Source: Asticcacaulis sp. (GTDB taxonomy: Bacteria > Pseudomonadota > Alphaproteobacteria > Caulobacterales > Caulobacteraceae). From it: 64,000 nt of DNA. Below, one piece after another: positions 48,244 to 56,938 of the stretch. Within the stretch, counting starts at the first letter, position 1, and each line of letters starts with the position of its first letter. The stretch spans positions 1,420,001 through 1,484,000 of the forward strand of contig JANQAC010000002.1 of NCBI GenBank assembly GCA_024707255.1, given 5' to 3'. The translations under genes and the position numbers were made by a program. The notes under the pieces are model-generated. The model saw nothing but the letters and a program-made list of their open reading frames with translations, had not been told where the DNA came from and made no database searches.

Positions 48244-48776
48244 TCGATATCCGCCCGGCGAGGGAAGACGACTTCACCGCCATTACCGCCATCTATGCCT
48301 GGAATGTCGCGCATGGCACCGGCACCTTCGCCCTGGAAGCCCCTCCCGAAAATGAGATGCTCGCCGGTTTTCACGCCGTACAGAAACTGCGCCTGCCTTA
48401 TCTGGTGGCGGAGGAGGACGGGAAGATTCTGGGCTATGCCTATGCCGCGCCCTTCCGCACCCGCCCGGCCTACAAATATGTCGTGGAGGACAGCATCTAC
48501 CTGGCGCCGGAAGCCACCGGCCGCGGCATCGGCAAGGCGCTGCTGCTGAAATTGATGGAACTCTGCACCGAGCGCGGCCTTTACAGCATGATCGCCGTGA
48601 TCGGCGACAGCGAAAACCTGGCTTCGATCGGCGTACATAAGGCGTGCGGTTTTGACTATACCGGCAGCCTGCCGCGCGCCGGTTTCAAGTTTGATCGCTG
48701 GCTCGATGTCGTCTTCATGACGTGCGACCTGCTGCCCTACACACCCGATCCGCAAGGGGCCGGCTGGGACGATTAA
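48240..48776 (+). CDS. GNAT acetyltransferase, phosphinothricin-acetyltransferase-like
   Basis: A 178-aa acetyl-CoA-dependent N-acetyltransferase. The order IRPAREDDFTAITAIYAWNVAHGTGTFALE, then VEDSIYLAPEATGRGIGKALL (the acetyl-CoA loop) and IGDSENLASIGVHKACGF is typical of the PAT/Bar/MddA group. These act on phosphinothricin or methionine sulfone or sulfoximine; the natural substrate is not certain. The ATG overlaps the repaired ptrB stop (ATGA), so the two would be coupled. Confidence 0.88.
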   Translation: MIDIRPAREDDFTAITAIYAWNVAHGTGTFALEAPPENEMLAGFHAVQKLRLPYLVAEEDGKILGYAYAAPFRTRPAYKYVVEDSIYLAPEATGRGIGKALLLKLMELCTERGLYSMIAVIGDSENLASIGVHKACGFDYTGSLPRAGFKFDRWLDVVFMTCDLLPYTPDPQGAGWDD

Positions 48777-48864
48777 TTGGCCCGATTTCGATAACGACGT
48801 TCACTCAAAAGTAGCGATTTTGTGAAATAATGCAGGCATAGTAACTGCTTACCCATGTGACCTC

Positions 48865-50025
48865 ATGTCCTCCCTGCGCCCTCACCGCCAATCCTCGGCG
48901 ATCGGCTTTTACGGCTTTATCGCCCTGCTGATCGCGGCGGCCGTCATTTCCCAGAAAGCCCGCGCCGGTGAAATCGAGACCGGTGCGGTCCTGACCACAG
49001 AAGTCGACTCCCTTGTCAGCGGCGGACTCGATGTCGGCTCCAGCGGATTGAGCAATCTCGACCTGACGGCGCACTGGCAGAATGACAGCGGCTGGGAAGC
49101 CTTCGGCTATGTGCTGGGCGACTTTGGCGACGATTTTTCCGCCAACCGGGTCGGCGATGTGCAGGTGACCTCCAATATCGACTGCCCGGATGGTTGGAGG
49201 TTGTTTGAAGCCTATGGGAAAAAGACCTTTGGTGAGGATCGGGGCTATGTCATGGCCGGCCTGATCAATCTCAACGGCATATTCGACGTGCAGGATAATG
49301 CCACGGTCTTTCTGAATGCCTCGCACGGCATCGGTGTCGATTATTCGCAGACCGGTCCCTCTATCTTCCCCACGACCGGCCTCGGCCTGGTCGGGCAGTG
49401 GCATTTCACATCACGCCAAACCTTCCGCGCCGGCGTCTTTGACGGTGTGCCGGGTGATCCTTATGACAACACGAAATTCGTCTATATCAAGCTCTCCGAG
49501 GAAGAAGGCTCGCACCTGGTTGGTGAATATCAGTACGACTTCACCGGCGGCTTCGTGAAACTGGGCGCCTGGAAGAACACCGCCACCCTGGACCGCCTCG
49601 ACGGCACGGGTACATCCGGCAATAATGGCGGCACCTATGCGCAGGCTGGCTTTACCCTGACCGGCAATGACGACCACGGCCTCAAGGGCTGGGTCCGCGC
49701 CGGGCTGGCCAATGACCAACTGATGGCGATTGCCGATTATGTCGGCGGCGGTCTGGTCTATACGGGCCCGATCAGGGGGCACGACAGCGATCAACTGGGC
49801 TTCGCCATCGCTGCCGCACATTTTGGTGCGCCATATCAGGCATCTACGGGTGAAACCCTCAGGCGCGAGATCACCTACGAACTGACCTACCGCTGGGATA
49901 TCCGCGACGGCCTGTCCATCCAGCCCGACCTTCAATATGTGCAAAACCCTTACGGCCGAACGGATACCGACGACGCCGTGGTCGTCGGCCTGCGCCTGAA
50001 GACGGACCTTATGGCTTGGCGGTGA
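48865..50025 (+). CDS. OprB-like carbohydrate porin
   Basis: Outer-membrane beta-barrel of 386 aa. An N-terminal membrane-type export signal (FIALLIAAAVISQKARAG) is followed by repeated amphipathic strands. The pieces SNLDLTAHWQ, GLINLNGIFDVQDNATVFLNASHG, GPSIFPTTGLGLVGQW and the C-terminal LSIQPDLQYVQNPYG match the OprB family (sugar-selective porins). The last residue is not Phe, but aromatic-rich strands run to the end. It is a single gene. Confidence 0.85.
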   Translation: MSSLRPHRQSSAIGFYGFIALLIAAAVISQKARAGEIETGAVLTTEVDSLVSGGLDVGSSGLSNLDLTAHWQNDSGWEAFGYVLGDFGDDFSANRVGDVQVTSNIDCPDGWRLFEAYGKKTFGEDRGYVMAGLINLNGIFDVQDNATVFLNASHGIGVDYSQTGPSIFPTTGLGLVGQWHFTSRQTFRAGVFDGVPGDPYDNTKFVYIKLSEEEGSHLVGEYQYDFTGGFVKLGAWKNTATLDRLDGTGTSGNNGGTYAQAGFTLTGNDDHGLKGWVRAGLANDQLMAIADYVGGGLVYTGPIRGHDSDQLGFAIAAAHFGAPYQASTGETLRREITYELTYRWDIRDGLSIQPDLQYVQNPYGRTDTDDAVVVGLRLKTDLMAWR

Positions 50026-50041
50026 TTATCGGCCACACCAA

Positions 50042-50257
50042 CTATTTGGTTGCGTAGGCGTCCGGGCCAGGCGAAGGCTGATACTCTTCCGCGTGACTGG
50101 CAGGGTATATCGCATCCGCATCACCGCGATATATGCCTATGCTGTCATCCATCAGGTAGAAGGCGATAATTGCCAAAACAATTATCAGGACAATCCCCGG
50201 CCAGGAAATCGCCGGTGAGTCTGAAGCGCGATATCTGTCACGATCATAATAGCCCAT
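50042..50257 (-). CDS. small single-helix membrane protein, unknown
   Basis: A 71-aa protein beginning MGYYDRDRYRASDSP, with one membrane helix (ISWPGIVLIIVLAIIAFYLM) and an acidic, Pro-rich tail. GGAGG lies 5 bases before the ATG at 50257, an ideal site, so this start is preferred to the ATG 12 bases upstream. It is not a family I recognise. It is convergent with the porin gene. Confidence 0.65.
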   Translation of the reverse strand: MGYYDRDRYRASDSPAISWPGIVLIIVLAIIAFYLMDDSIGIYRGDADAIYPASHAEEYQPSPGPDAYATK

Positions 50258-50375
50258 TCTTTCCTCCATACAGAAGCGAATGCCGCCTGATCATCATGAC
50301 GAAATAAATCGTAAAAAATCACGAAGACTCATCGCCTTCATCATAAGAACATCATAAGCAGGAAATCGGGAAGCG

Positions 50376-50449
50376 TGGCTGGGGAACTAGGACTCGAACC
50401 TAGAATGACGGTACCAAAAACCGGAGTGTTACCATTACACCATTCCCCA
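50376..50449 (-). tRNA. tRNA-Gln (anticodon TTG), CCA encoded
   Basis: A 74-base cloverleaf on the minus strand. The acceptor TGGGGAA pairs with TTCCCCA, then G and encoded CCA. The D arm is TGGTGTAATGGTAACA, the anticodon loop is TTTTGGT giving TTG, and the T arm is CTAGGTTCGAGTCCTAG. Confidence 0.95.
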
Positions 50450-50631
50450 GCATATAGCTGGTCCCGCCAGCGAAGCGTGTCGCCGCGAGAGGCGTGGAGA
50501 TAGCGCAAGGTTTTGCTCAACGCAATCCCCTGCAACAACTTTTTCGCGGCAAGGTGCCGCTGCCAAAGCTTTATTTGTGGATCATTGGCCAAAATTGTTG
50601 TGTTTTATGGCCCTCAGTCATTGATAAGGCC

Positions 50632-51111
50632 ATGCAAACTTATCTTTTGCCCACAGTTATTGCCTATAACCGACTGATGGCGAACAGCTTTCAACGCTTT
50701 ACCGGCGAGTCGATTCTGGGGGCGACCAACGCAGCCATACTGACAGACGCAGAACTGGCCCAGGCGATGTTTGATGCGCCACAAGCCATTGTCTCACACG
50801 GGACCGAGGCCGATCCCATCTTCCGCTATGCCAATGCCCAGGCACTCAGACTGTGGGAAATGGACTGGGAGGCTTTCATCCGCCTGCCCTCGCGTCTGAG
50901 CGCCGAAGTGGCCAGCGATATTCAGTCCGACCGTAATGCCTTGCTGAAAGAGGCGCTCGCCAGAGGCTGGGTTGATGATTATGCAGGTGTGCGTATTTCC
51001 AGCACTGGCCGGCGGTTTCAGATCCGGAATACGATCTTGTGGAATGTGGTTGATAGCCGGGGCATCCATCATGGCCAGGCGGCGTTTATCCGGGATTGGC
51101 GCTTTCTCTGA
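50632..51111 (+). CDS. MEKHLA domain protein
   Basis: A PAS-related sensor-type domain as a stand-alone protein of about 159 aa. The characteristic stretches are DAPQAIVSHGTEADPIFRYANAQALRLWEMDWEAF (in part), LPSRLSAEVASD and YAGVRISSTGRRFQI, then a final HGQAAFIRDW. The ATG at 50632 (MQTYLLPTV) is chosen because the domain begins right after it; another ATG at 50677 is possible. The ligand is unknown. It precedes trhO by 19 bases, so they may be cotranscribed. Confidence 0.8.
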   Translation: MQTYLLPTVIAYNRLMANSFQRFTGESILGATNAAILTDAELAQAMFDAPQAIVSHGTEADPIFRYANAQALRLWEMDWEAFIRLPSRLSAEVASDIQSDRNALLKEALARGWVDDYAGVRISSTGRRFQIRNTILWNVVDSRGIHHGQAAFIRDWRFL

Positions 51112-51130
51112 AATATGATAGGTCCGCGCC

Positions 51131-52027
51131 ATGTTCGAGACCGCTCAACCCCAGCTCCCCGTCGTCATCGCCGCCTTTTATCACTTCTTCGATTTCCCCG
51201 ATTTCGAAGCCATGCGGATGCCGCTGTATGACCGCCTGAACACCCTGGGCATCAAGGGTTCCCTGCTGATCACCGCTGAAGGGGTCAATTCGACCATGGC
51301 CGGTACGCGGGAGGCCATAGACGCATTTCTCGATTATCTGCAAAACGACCTGATTGGCGCGCCCGTCACCTGGAAGGAATCCTTCGCCGATTACCAGCCG
51401 TTCGGGAAACTGCGCGTCCGGCTGAAGAAGGAAACCATCGGTATTGGCGAACCGGTCTCGATGAAGCGCTTTGGGCAATATGTTGAGCCCAGGGACTGGA
51501 ATGCCCTGATCACTCGCAATGATGTGGTGATCATCGACACGCGCAATGACTACGAGGTCAATCTCGGTACGTTCGAGAAAGCGATCGATCCCAATATTCC
51601 AAACTTCAAACATCTCCCTCAGTGGACGCGCGACAATGCCGAACTATTGAAAGGCAAAAAGGTTGCTACCTTCTGCACTGGCGGCATCCGCTGCGAGAAA
51701 TATACCTCCTGGCTGATCGACCAGGGGATCGAGGACGTCTATCACCTCAAGGGCGGTATCCTGCAATATTTCGAGGACGTTCCCGCAGAGCAATCGCTTT
51801 GGCAGGGCGAATGCTTTGTCTTCGACGAACGCATTGCGGTTGACCATAGCCTCCAGCCGTCGCAGACCGCCATCCTCTGCCTGCATTGCGATCATGCCCT
51901 CACTGCGGAAGACCAGCAGCAGCCGAGCTATATAAAGGGCATTTCCTGCCCGCACTGCGAAGGCGATGTCCGTCACGCCCACGACCGCCCGCCGACGCAG
52001 AAACGCCCCGGCCGCGTTAAGTTCTGA
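51131..52027 (+). CDS. trhO: tRNA uridine(34) hydroxylase, rhodanese type
   Basis: TrhO (YceA/UPF0176) makes 5-hydroxyuridine at tRNA position 34 in an oxygen-dependent reaction. The N-terminal domain has KGSLLITAEGVNSTMAG. The rhodanese domain has VVIIDTRNDYEVNLGTF and the active loop VATFCTGGIRCEKYTS with the key cysteines. A C-terminal zinc-like region follows (ILCLHCDHALTAED and ISCPHCEGD). It is 298 aa, typical in length. Confidence 0.95.
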   Translation: MFETAQPQLPVVIAAFYHFFDFPDFEAMRMPLYDRLNTLGIKGSLLITAEGVNSTMAGTREAIDAFLDYLQNDLIGAPVTWKESFADYQPFGKLRVRLKKETIGIGEPVSMKRFGQYVEPRDWNALITRNDVVIIDTRNDYEVNLGTFEKAIDPNIPNFKHLPQWTRDNAELLKGKKVATFCTGGIRCEKYTSWLIDQGIEDVYHLKGGILQYFEDVPAEQSLWQGECFVFDERIAVDHSLQPSQTAILCLHCDHALTAEDQQQPSYIKGISCPHCEGDVRHAHDRPPTQKRPGRVKF

Positions 52028-52128
52028 TCTTCGGTGCGGCACGGCCACATTGCGACCTGAACACGCCGCATGACAACCTCTTCATTTGACCTGACCGCAT
52101 TAACGGCTATGCTGTCTACCGAATATCT

Positions 52129-53934
52129 ATGGGGGGCTTTGGGTTACGCATGAAACAGTTCTTTATAACGCTGGCAGCCGTCGTCGTGGCCCTGCTGATC
52201 GTCTTTGTCGCCCTGCCAATCGGCGCGGTGGTCATGATCGCCTCGGCCGCCAAGCCCAAGGTGCCGGAGGCGGTCGTCCTGTCGCTCGATCTGCGCCAGA
52301 AGATGACCGACCAGAGCCGCAATACCCCCCTCGCCTTTTTGATGGGCAAGAGCCTGTCGACCATGGATGTGGTCACCACACTGCACCATGCGGCCGATGA
52401 TGCACGCGTCAAGGGCGTCTTTATCCGCCTGCCCGAAGGCGGCATGTCGCCCTCCGCGGCCGAGGAAATCCGCAATGCCATCGTCTATGTTCGCCGCGCC
52501 AACAAGCCGGTCATCGCCCACAGCCAGGGCCTATACCCGGATACCATGGTCGTCGCCTCCTACATGCTGGGTGCCTCCTCCGGCAATCTGTGGATGCAAC
52601 CGCATTCCTCCTTCCAGGTCACCGGCATCGCCACCTCGACCATGTTCCTCAAGCGCGCCTTCGACAAGTACGGCGTCAAGGCCGAGTATGAGCAACGCTA
52701 CGAGTTTAAGAACGCGGTCAACCCTTATCTTTACAGCGATTACACACCAGCGCACCGCGAGGCGACGCTTGGCTGGATGAACAGCATCTATCATTCGATG
52801 ATCAACAATGTCGCCGCCGATCGGCGCGCCAATGCTGGCAAATTGCAAGCCACACTGGAGGCCGGCCCTTACGGCGCCGAACAGGCCCTCAAGCTTGGCC
52901 TGGTCGATCAACTCGGCCAGGTGCAGGATGCCGAAGACGCTGCGCTCAAGCGCGCCGGCAAGGACGCCGAAATTATGGATATCGGCGACTACGAACGCAC
53001 CCTGACGCCCGCCTTCTCTGGCGAAACCATTGCCGTGATTGACGGTGAAGGCGCCATCATGACAGGCCGCGCTGGTAGCGGCGGCGGTTTCAACAGCGAG
53101 CCCGGCATGATTTCGGATGAAATCGCTGGCGCCTTCTACAAGGCCGCCAAGGACAAGAATGTGAAGGCCATCGTCTTCCGCGTCTCCTCGCCGGGCGGTT
53201 CGGATACCGCCTCTGAACAGATCGCGGAGGCCATGCAGGCCGCCAAGGCCGCCGGCAAGCCTGTCGTCGTCTCGATGGGCGAATATGCCGCTTCCGGTGG
53301 CTACTGGGTGTCGTCCGGCGCCTCGTCGATCGTCGCCAATCCAAGCACCCTCACCGGCTCGATCGGTGTCTTTGGCGGCAAGTTTGCCATTGGTGACGCC
53401 CTGGCGCGTTTTGGTGTCGATAACCGCGACATCTCGGTGGGCGGCGATTACAGCCAGGCATTCAGCCAGACGCAGGGCTTTTCGCCGACGCAGCGCGCCG
53501 CCCTCTCCGGCTGGATCGACGAGATCTATAATGGCTTCGTCACTCATGTCGCCACCGGCCGCAAATTGCCGGAATCGACCGTGCGCGATATCGCCAAGGG
53601 CCGTGTCTGGACCGGCGAACAGGCGCTGGGCCTGAAGCTGGTGGATAAGCTGGGCGGCTTTTATGACGCCGTCGATGTCGCCAAGGGCCCGGCCAAGATC
53701 GACAGCAAGGCCGAGGTACGGCTGGTCGATTACGACACCGAACCTGGCCTGTTCGGTGGCGCCAAACAGAGCATCCATATGGGCATGAGCGGCATCAAGG
53801 CCCTGTCCTTCCTTGGCTGGGCAATGAGCGATCCGAAGACGGAAGCGGTCATGACCCAGGTCCGTGACGAACGCCTGCGCGAACAGGGTGCCAGCGTCCT
53901 GGCCCCGGAAGCCTATCAGGCAACGATGAGATAA
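52129..53934 (+). CDS. sppA: signal peptide peptidase SppA, 67K type
   Basis: Membrane-anchored protease that degrades cleaved signal peptides. One N-terminal helix (FFITLAAVVVALLIVFVALPIG) leads two tandem SppA domains, about 60-290 and 300-560. The catalytic serine region is VSMGEYAASGGYWVSSGAS in the second domain. The general-base lysine is expected in the first. The ATG at 52129 is listed; a second at 52150 (MKQFFIT) fits family starts about as well. It ends before a strong terminator. Confidence 0.94.
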   Translation: MGGFGLRMKQFFITLAAVVVALLIVFVALPIGAVVMIASAAKPKVPEAVVLSLDLRQKMTDQSRNTPLAFLMGKSLSTMDVVTTLHHAADDARVKGVFIRLPEGGMSPSAAEEIRNAIVYVRRANKPVIAHSQGLYPDTMVVASYMLGASSGNLWMQPHSSFQVTGIATSTMFLKRAFDKYGVKAEYEQRYEFKNAVNPYLYSDYTPAHREATLGWMNSIYHSMINNVAADRRANAGKLQATLEAGPYGAEQALKLGLVDQLGQVQDAEDAALKRAGKDAEIMDIGDYERTLTPAFSGETIAVIDGEGAIMTGRAGSGGGFNSEPGMISDEIAGAFYKAAKDKNVKAIVFRVSSPGGSDTASEQIAEAMQAAKAAGKPVVVSMGEYAASGGYWVSSGASSIVANPSTLTGSIGVFGGKFAIGDALARFGVDNRDISVGGDYSQAFSQTQGFSPTQRAALSGWIDEIYNGFVTHVATGRKLPESTVRDIAKGRVWTGEQALGLKLVDKLGGFYDAVDVAKGPAKIDSKAEVRLVDYDTEPGLFGGAKQSIHMGMSGIKALSFLGWAMSDPKTEAVMTQVRDERLREQGASVLAPEAYQATMR

Positions 53935-53950
53935 CTATTTTTCAAAACTA

Positions 53951-53987
53951 AAAAAGCCCCCGCATTTGACAATGCGGGGGGGGGTTT
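53951..53987 (+). terminator. rho-independent terminator after sppA
   Basis: AAAAGCCCCCGCAT-TTGACA-ATGCGGGGGGGGGTTTTTTT gives a stem of about 9 GC-rich pairs and seven T. It lies 16 bases past the sppA stop. Confidence 0.9.
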
Positions 53988-54140
53988 TTTTGCATCTGCC
54001 TTCCTGCATTATTCTGCCCATATCCATGCACCTCCGCCTCAAGAAGGCCCTCCTGTGTTAATTTTCACCGAGAACTGACCCAGTATTTTCACCTAGAACT
54101 GACCCGCCTAAAAGGTATAATCCTATGGGTCATGTTGGGG

Positions 54141-54921
54141 TCAAGTCACAGTTTTCTCCCTTCTCGATTTCACTGTTGCGGTGCTTGCCTTGAAGCGGAA
54201 GCTGTCGTTTCCGGTTTCAAGGATTATGGCAGTGATGCGTGAGCCGGTCGAGCAGCGCGGTGGTCATCTTGGCATCGCCGAACACACCCGCCCATTCGCT
54301 GAAGCTGAGATTGGTGGTTATGACGACGCTGGTCTGTTCGTAGAGCCGGCTTAGCATGTGGAACAACAAGGCGCCGCCGGACGCGCTGAACGGCAGGTAG
54401 CCCAGCTCATCGAGGATGACCATATCGAGCTTGAGTAACCGGTCCGCCATTTGGCCGACCTTGCCCTGGGCCTTTTCCTGTTCAAGCAGGTTGACCAGTT
54501 CGATGGTCGAGAAGAAACGCACCTTCTTTCGATGATGCTCGACAGCCTGCACGCCCAGCGCTGTGGCGACATGGGTTTTGCCAGTGCCAGGTCCCCCGAT
54601 CAGGACAACGTTGTGCGCACCGTCGATAAACTCACATCGATGTAACTGCCGCACAAGCGCTTCATTGACCTCACCGGAAGCAAAGTCATAGCCCGACAGG
54701 TCTTTGTAGGCCGGGAAGCGGGCCGATTTGATCTGATAGGCAATAGACCTGACCTCCCGCTCAGCCGTTTCGGCCTTCAGAAGCTGGGACAGGATTGGCA
54801 TCGCGCTTTCAAACGCAGGCGAGCCCTGCTCGGTCAGTTCGCCTGCGGCCTGGGCCATGCCGTACATTTTCAGAGCTCGTAGCATGATGATAATGGCCGC
54901 ACTGGCGGGATCATGACGCAT
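54141..54921 (-). CDS. istB: IS21 helper ATPase IstB (frame break near 54224)
   Basis: DnaC-like ATPase that directs IstA to its target. Walker A is [17 protein letters not shown] and Walker B is [25 protein letters not shown] is the usual near-terminal motif. The open frame then stops at 54217, two codons past that point. In the next frame it continues [20 protein letters not shown] to a stop at 54141, which is the family ending. One extra A (T on the plus strand at 54224-54225) explains this. The ATG at 54921 overlaps the istA stop. Confidence 0.92.
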
Positions 54922-56431
54922 GACGGCCCTCCGTGCGCAAGGCATCATAGCGCTCAACATTAGCCAGGGGTTCCTGCCTCAGCCGCAGCGCCTGTGGCGC
55001 ATCGATTGTATCGGGCGGCGTTGTCCCGTCGATCAGGCGATGCAGCAGGTTCAGGATGTGTGTCTTGGTTGGCACGCCACCAGCCAGTGCCAGCTCAACG
55101 GCTTGCAAGACGACCTGTTCGTCATGTTGAAGAACAAGGGCCAGGATTTCGACCATTTCCCGATCGCCACCAGGGCGTTTGAGGAGGTGCCCCTGAAGCC
55201 GCCGGAAGGATTCCGGCAGATCAGTGAATGGCGCGCCGTTACGCAGGGCGCCTGGCTTGCGCTGGATCACCGCCAGATAGTGACGCCAATCGTAGACGGT
55301 GCGACCAGGCGTATGATGGCTGCGATCTATAATCCGTTGATGCTCGCACAGGATCTGACCTTCCGCCGCCACGACGATGCGATCTGGATAGACGCGCACG
55401 CTGACCGGGCGGTTGGCGAACGAGGCCGGCACGCTGTAGCGATTGCGCTCCAAATGGATCAGGCACGTCGGGGTCACCCGTTTGGTATGTTCGACGAAGC
55501 CGTCGAACGGCCGCGTGGGCGCCATTAAGTAGTCCTGCTCTTCCGCCCAGACATCCGCAATCGTCCCCGGCAGTTCACCATGCGGGATTTCCCGCCAGTA
55601 AGCGATACACCGCTCTTCCAGCCAGACATTCAGAGCCGCCAGGTTCGGGAAGCTGGGTATCGGTATCCATAGCCGGTGACGGGCATCCTGGACGTTCTTC
55701 TCGACCTGTCCCTTCTCCCAGCCTGACGCCGGATTGCAGAACTCGGCATCGAACAGATAATGACTGGCCATCGCCTGGAAGCGCAGGTTCACCTGCCGCG
55801 CCTTGCCGACTCCGATCTTATCGACCGCCGTTCTCATATTGTCATAAATACCCCGCCGCGGCACCCCGCCCAGCACGCGGAAGGCTTCGACATGAGCATC
55901 GAACAGCATCTCATGCGTCTGAAGCGGATAGGCCCTGAGGAAGAAGGCCCGGCTGTATGCCAGCTTGAAGTGGGCTACCTGAAGCTTGGTGCGCTCGCCA
56001 CCCAGAACGGCCCAGTCCTCGCTCCAGTCGAACTGGAAGGCTTCGCCGGCCTCGAAGGCCAGGGGTACGAAGGTCCCGCGGCCAGTTGTTTGCTGGTCAC
56101 GCAAACGACTGGCTTTCCAATCCCGCGCAAAAGCCGCCACACGACCATAGGATCCCTCGTAACCCAAGGCAATCAGATCGCCGTGGAGCTGTTTGATGGT
56201 GCGCTTTTGCTTGCGAGACTTGCCAGTTTCAATCTTCAGCCAATGCGCCAGTTTCTCAGCGTACGGGTCCAGCTTACTGGGCCGGTCCGGCACCCGATAC
56301 TTCGGCTCAACAGCGTCAGATCGTAGGTATCTGCGGATAGTGTTGCGGGACAATCCTGTCCGCCGCGATATCTCCCGGATCGATATCCGATCACGGAAAG
56401 CCCAGCGTCTGATGACGCTCAATAGTGCCAT
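54911..56431 (-). CDS. istA: IS21-family transposase IstA
   Basis: DDE transposase. The N-terminal helix-turn-helix reads [24 protein letters not shown]. The catalytic core (rve-type) has [16 protein letters not shown] with the first Asp, [15 protein letters not shown] with the second, and [16 protein letters not shown] with the Glu. The start at 56431 ([10 protein letters not shown]) has GGAG 8 bases upstream. A longer TTG reading to 56488 runs into the element's end repeats. Confidence 0.93.
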   Translation of the reverse strand: MALLSVIRRWAFRDRISIREISRRTGLSRNTIRRYLRSDAVEPKYRVPDRPSKLDPYAEKLAHWLKIETGKSRKQKRTIKQLHGDLIALGYEGSYGRVAAFARDWKASRLRDQQTTGRGTFVPLAFEAGEAFQFDWSEDWAVLGGERTKLQVAHFKLAYSRAFFLRAYPLQTHEMLFDAHVEAFRVLGGVPRRGIYDNMRTAVDKIGVGKARQVNLRFQAMASHYLFDAEFCNPASGWEKGQVEKNVQDARHRLWIPIPSFPNLAALNVWLEERCIAYWREIPHGELPGTIADVWAEEQDYLMAPTRPFDGFVEHTKRVTPTCLIHLERNRYSVPASFANRPVSVRVYPDRIVVAAEGQILCEHQRIIDRSHHTPGRTVYDWRHYLAVIQRKPGALRNGAPFTDLPESFRRLQGHLLKRPGGDREMVEILALVLQHDEQVVLQAVELALAGGVPTKTHILNLLHRLIDGTTPPDTIDAPQALRLRQEPLANVERYDALRTEGRHAS

Positions 56432-56727
56432 GTCTATCACTCCAAGGCCCTCGCTGTCTGACAACGAGGGGAGTTTCACATGGGTCAATTCTCAGTGAAA
56501 ATTACGAGGCCAAGTGGGTCAGTTCTAAGTGGAAATCAACAGCCCTCCTGATCAAACACCTGACTCGCGTAACGCCCTATTCTGGACAGGCAGAACCTGA
56601 CCAATCTCCTCTAGGCAAGGATCTGCCAGACAACCATTCCAGCCAAATGTCCTGACCGTGAGCATTTAACATCCGTGCATCCAGCGAAACTAATCCTCGC
56701 CGTGCAATAAACATTCATAAACACCAA

Positions 56728-56763
56728 TAAAAAAAAAGCGGCGGAAGATTTCCCTTCCGCCGT
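56728..56763 (-). terminator. second minus-strand terminator
   Basis: On the minus strand GGCGGAAG-GGAAAT-CTTCCGCC, then GC and nine T. It lies about 175 bases beyond the TonB receptor stop and may back up the first one. Confidence 0.8.
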
Positions 56764-56885
56764 CTCCTTTAAGTTACTACGAAGGTTCGATCTTAGTGGC
56801 TCAGATCAAAGCTCAGATATTGACGCAAACATGAAGTTACAATTGTTCAAGCGCTAATCTGTCTCCCGAGGTCCAGATATTTCGC

Positions 56886-56914
56886 AAAAAAATGGCGAGC
56901 CTGCTAGGCTCGCC
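56886..56914 (-). terminator. terminator after the TonB-dependent receptor
   Basis: On the minus strand GGCGAGCC-TAGCA-GGCTCGCC, then A and seven T. It is 25 bases past the receptor stop. Confidence 0.88.
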
Positions 56915-56938
56915 ATAAGTTGTGTCCTCGAGCGAGGT

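Larger units (their letters stand above)
54056..56541 (-). mobile_element. IS21-family insertion sequence, 2486 bp
   Basis: The left end begins TGTTAATTTTCACCGAGAAC; the complement of the right end begins TGTTGATTTCCACTTAGAAC. Both then read TGACCC. A second internal copy of the motif is present near each end (TTTTCACCTAGAACTGACCC at 54090; its counterpart near 56483-56506), as in IS21 ends. A 9-bp direct repeat GCCCTCCTG flanks it (54047-54055 and 56542-56550), which is the target duplication. It encodes istA and istB. Confidence 0.93.
54026..56655 (+). other. small ORF split by the IS21 element (doubtful)
   Basis: If the IS and one 9-bp target copy are removed, the flanks join in frame: an ATG at 54026 (MHLRLKKALL) runs to ATCAAACACCTG and beyond to a TGA at 56655, a 44-codon ORF (about IKHLTRVTPYSGQ and SPLGKDLPDN). 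I do not recognise the product, and short ORFs arise by chance. It is recorded only because the insertion lies within it. Confidence 0.2.
56542..56938. other. 397-bp gap with two terminators and no recognisable gene
   Basis: After the target duplication there is only the tail of the doubtful split ORF and non-coding sequence. Two hairpins with T-tails on the minus strand lie at 56728-56763 and 56886-56914. No RNA gene or conserved coding pattern is seen on either strand. Confidence 0.6.
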
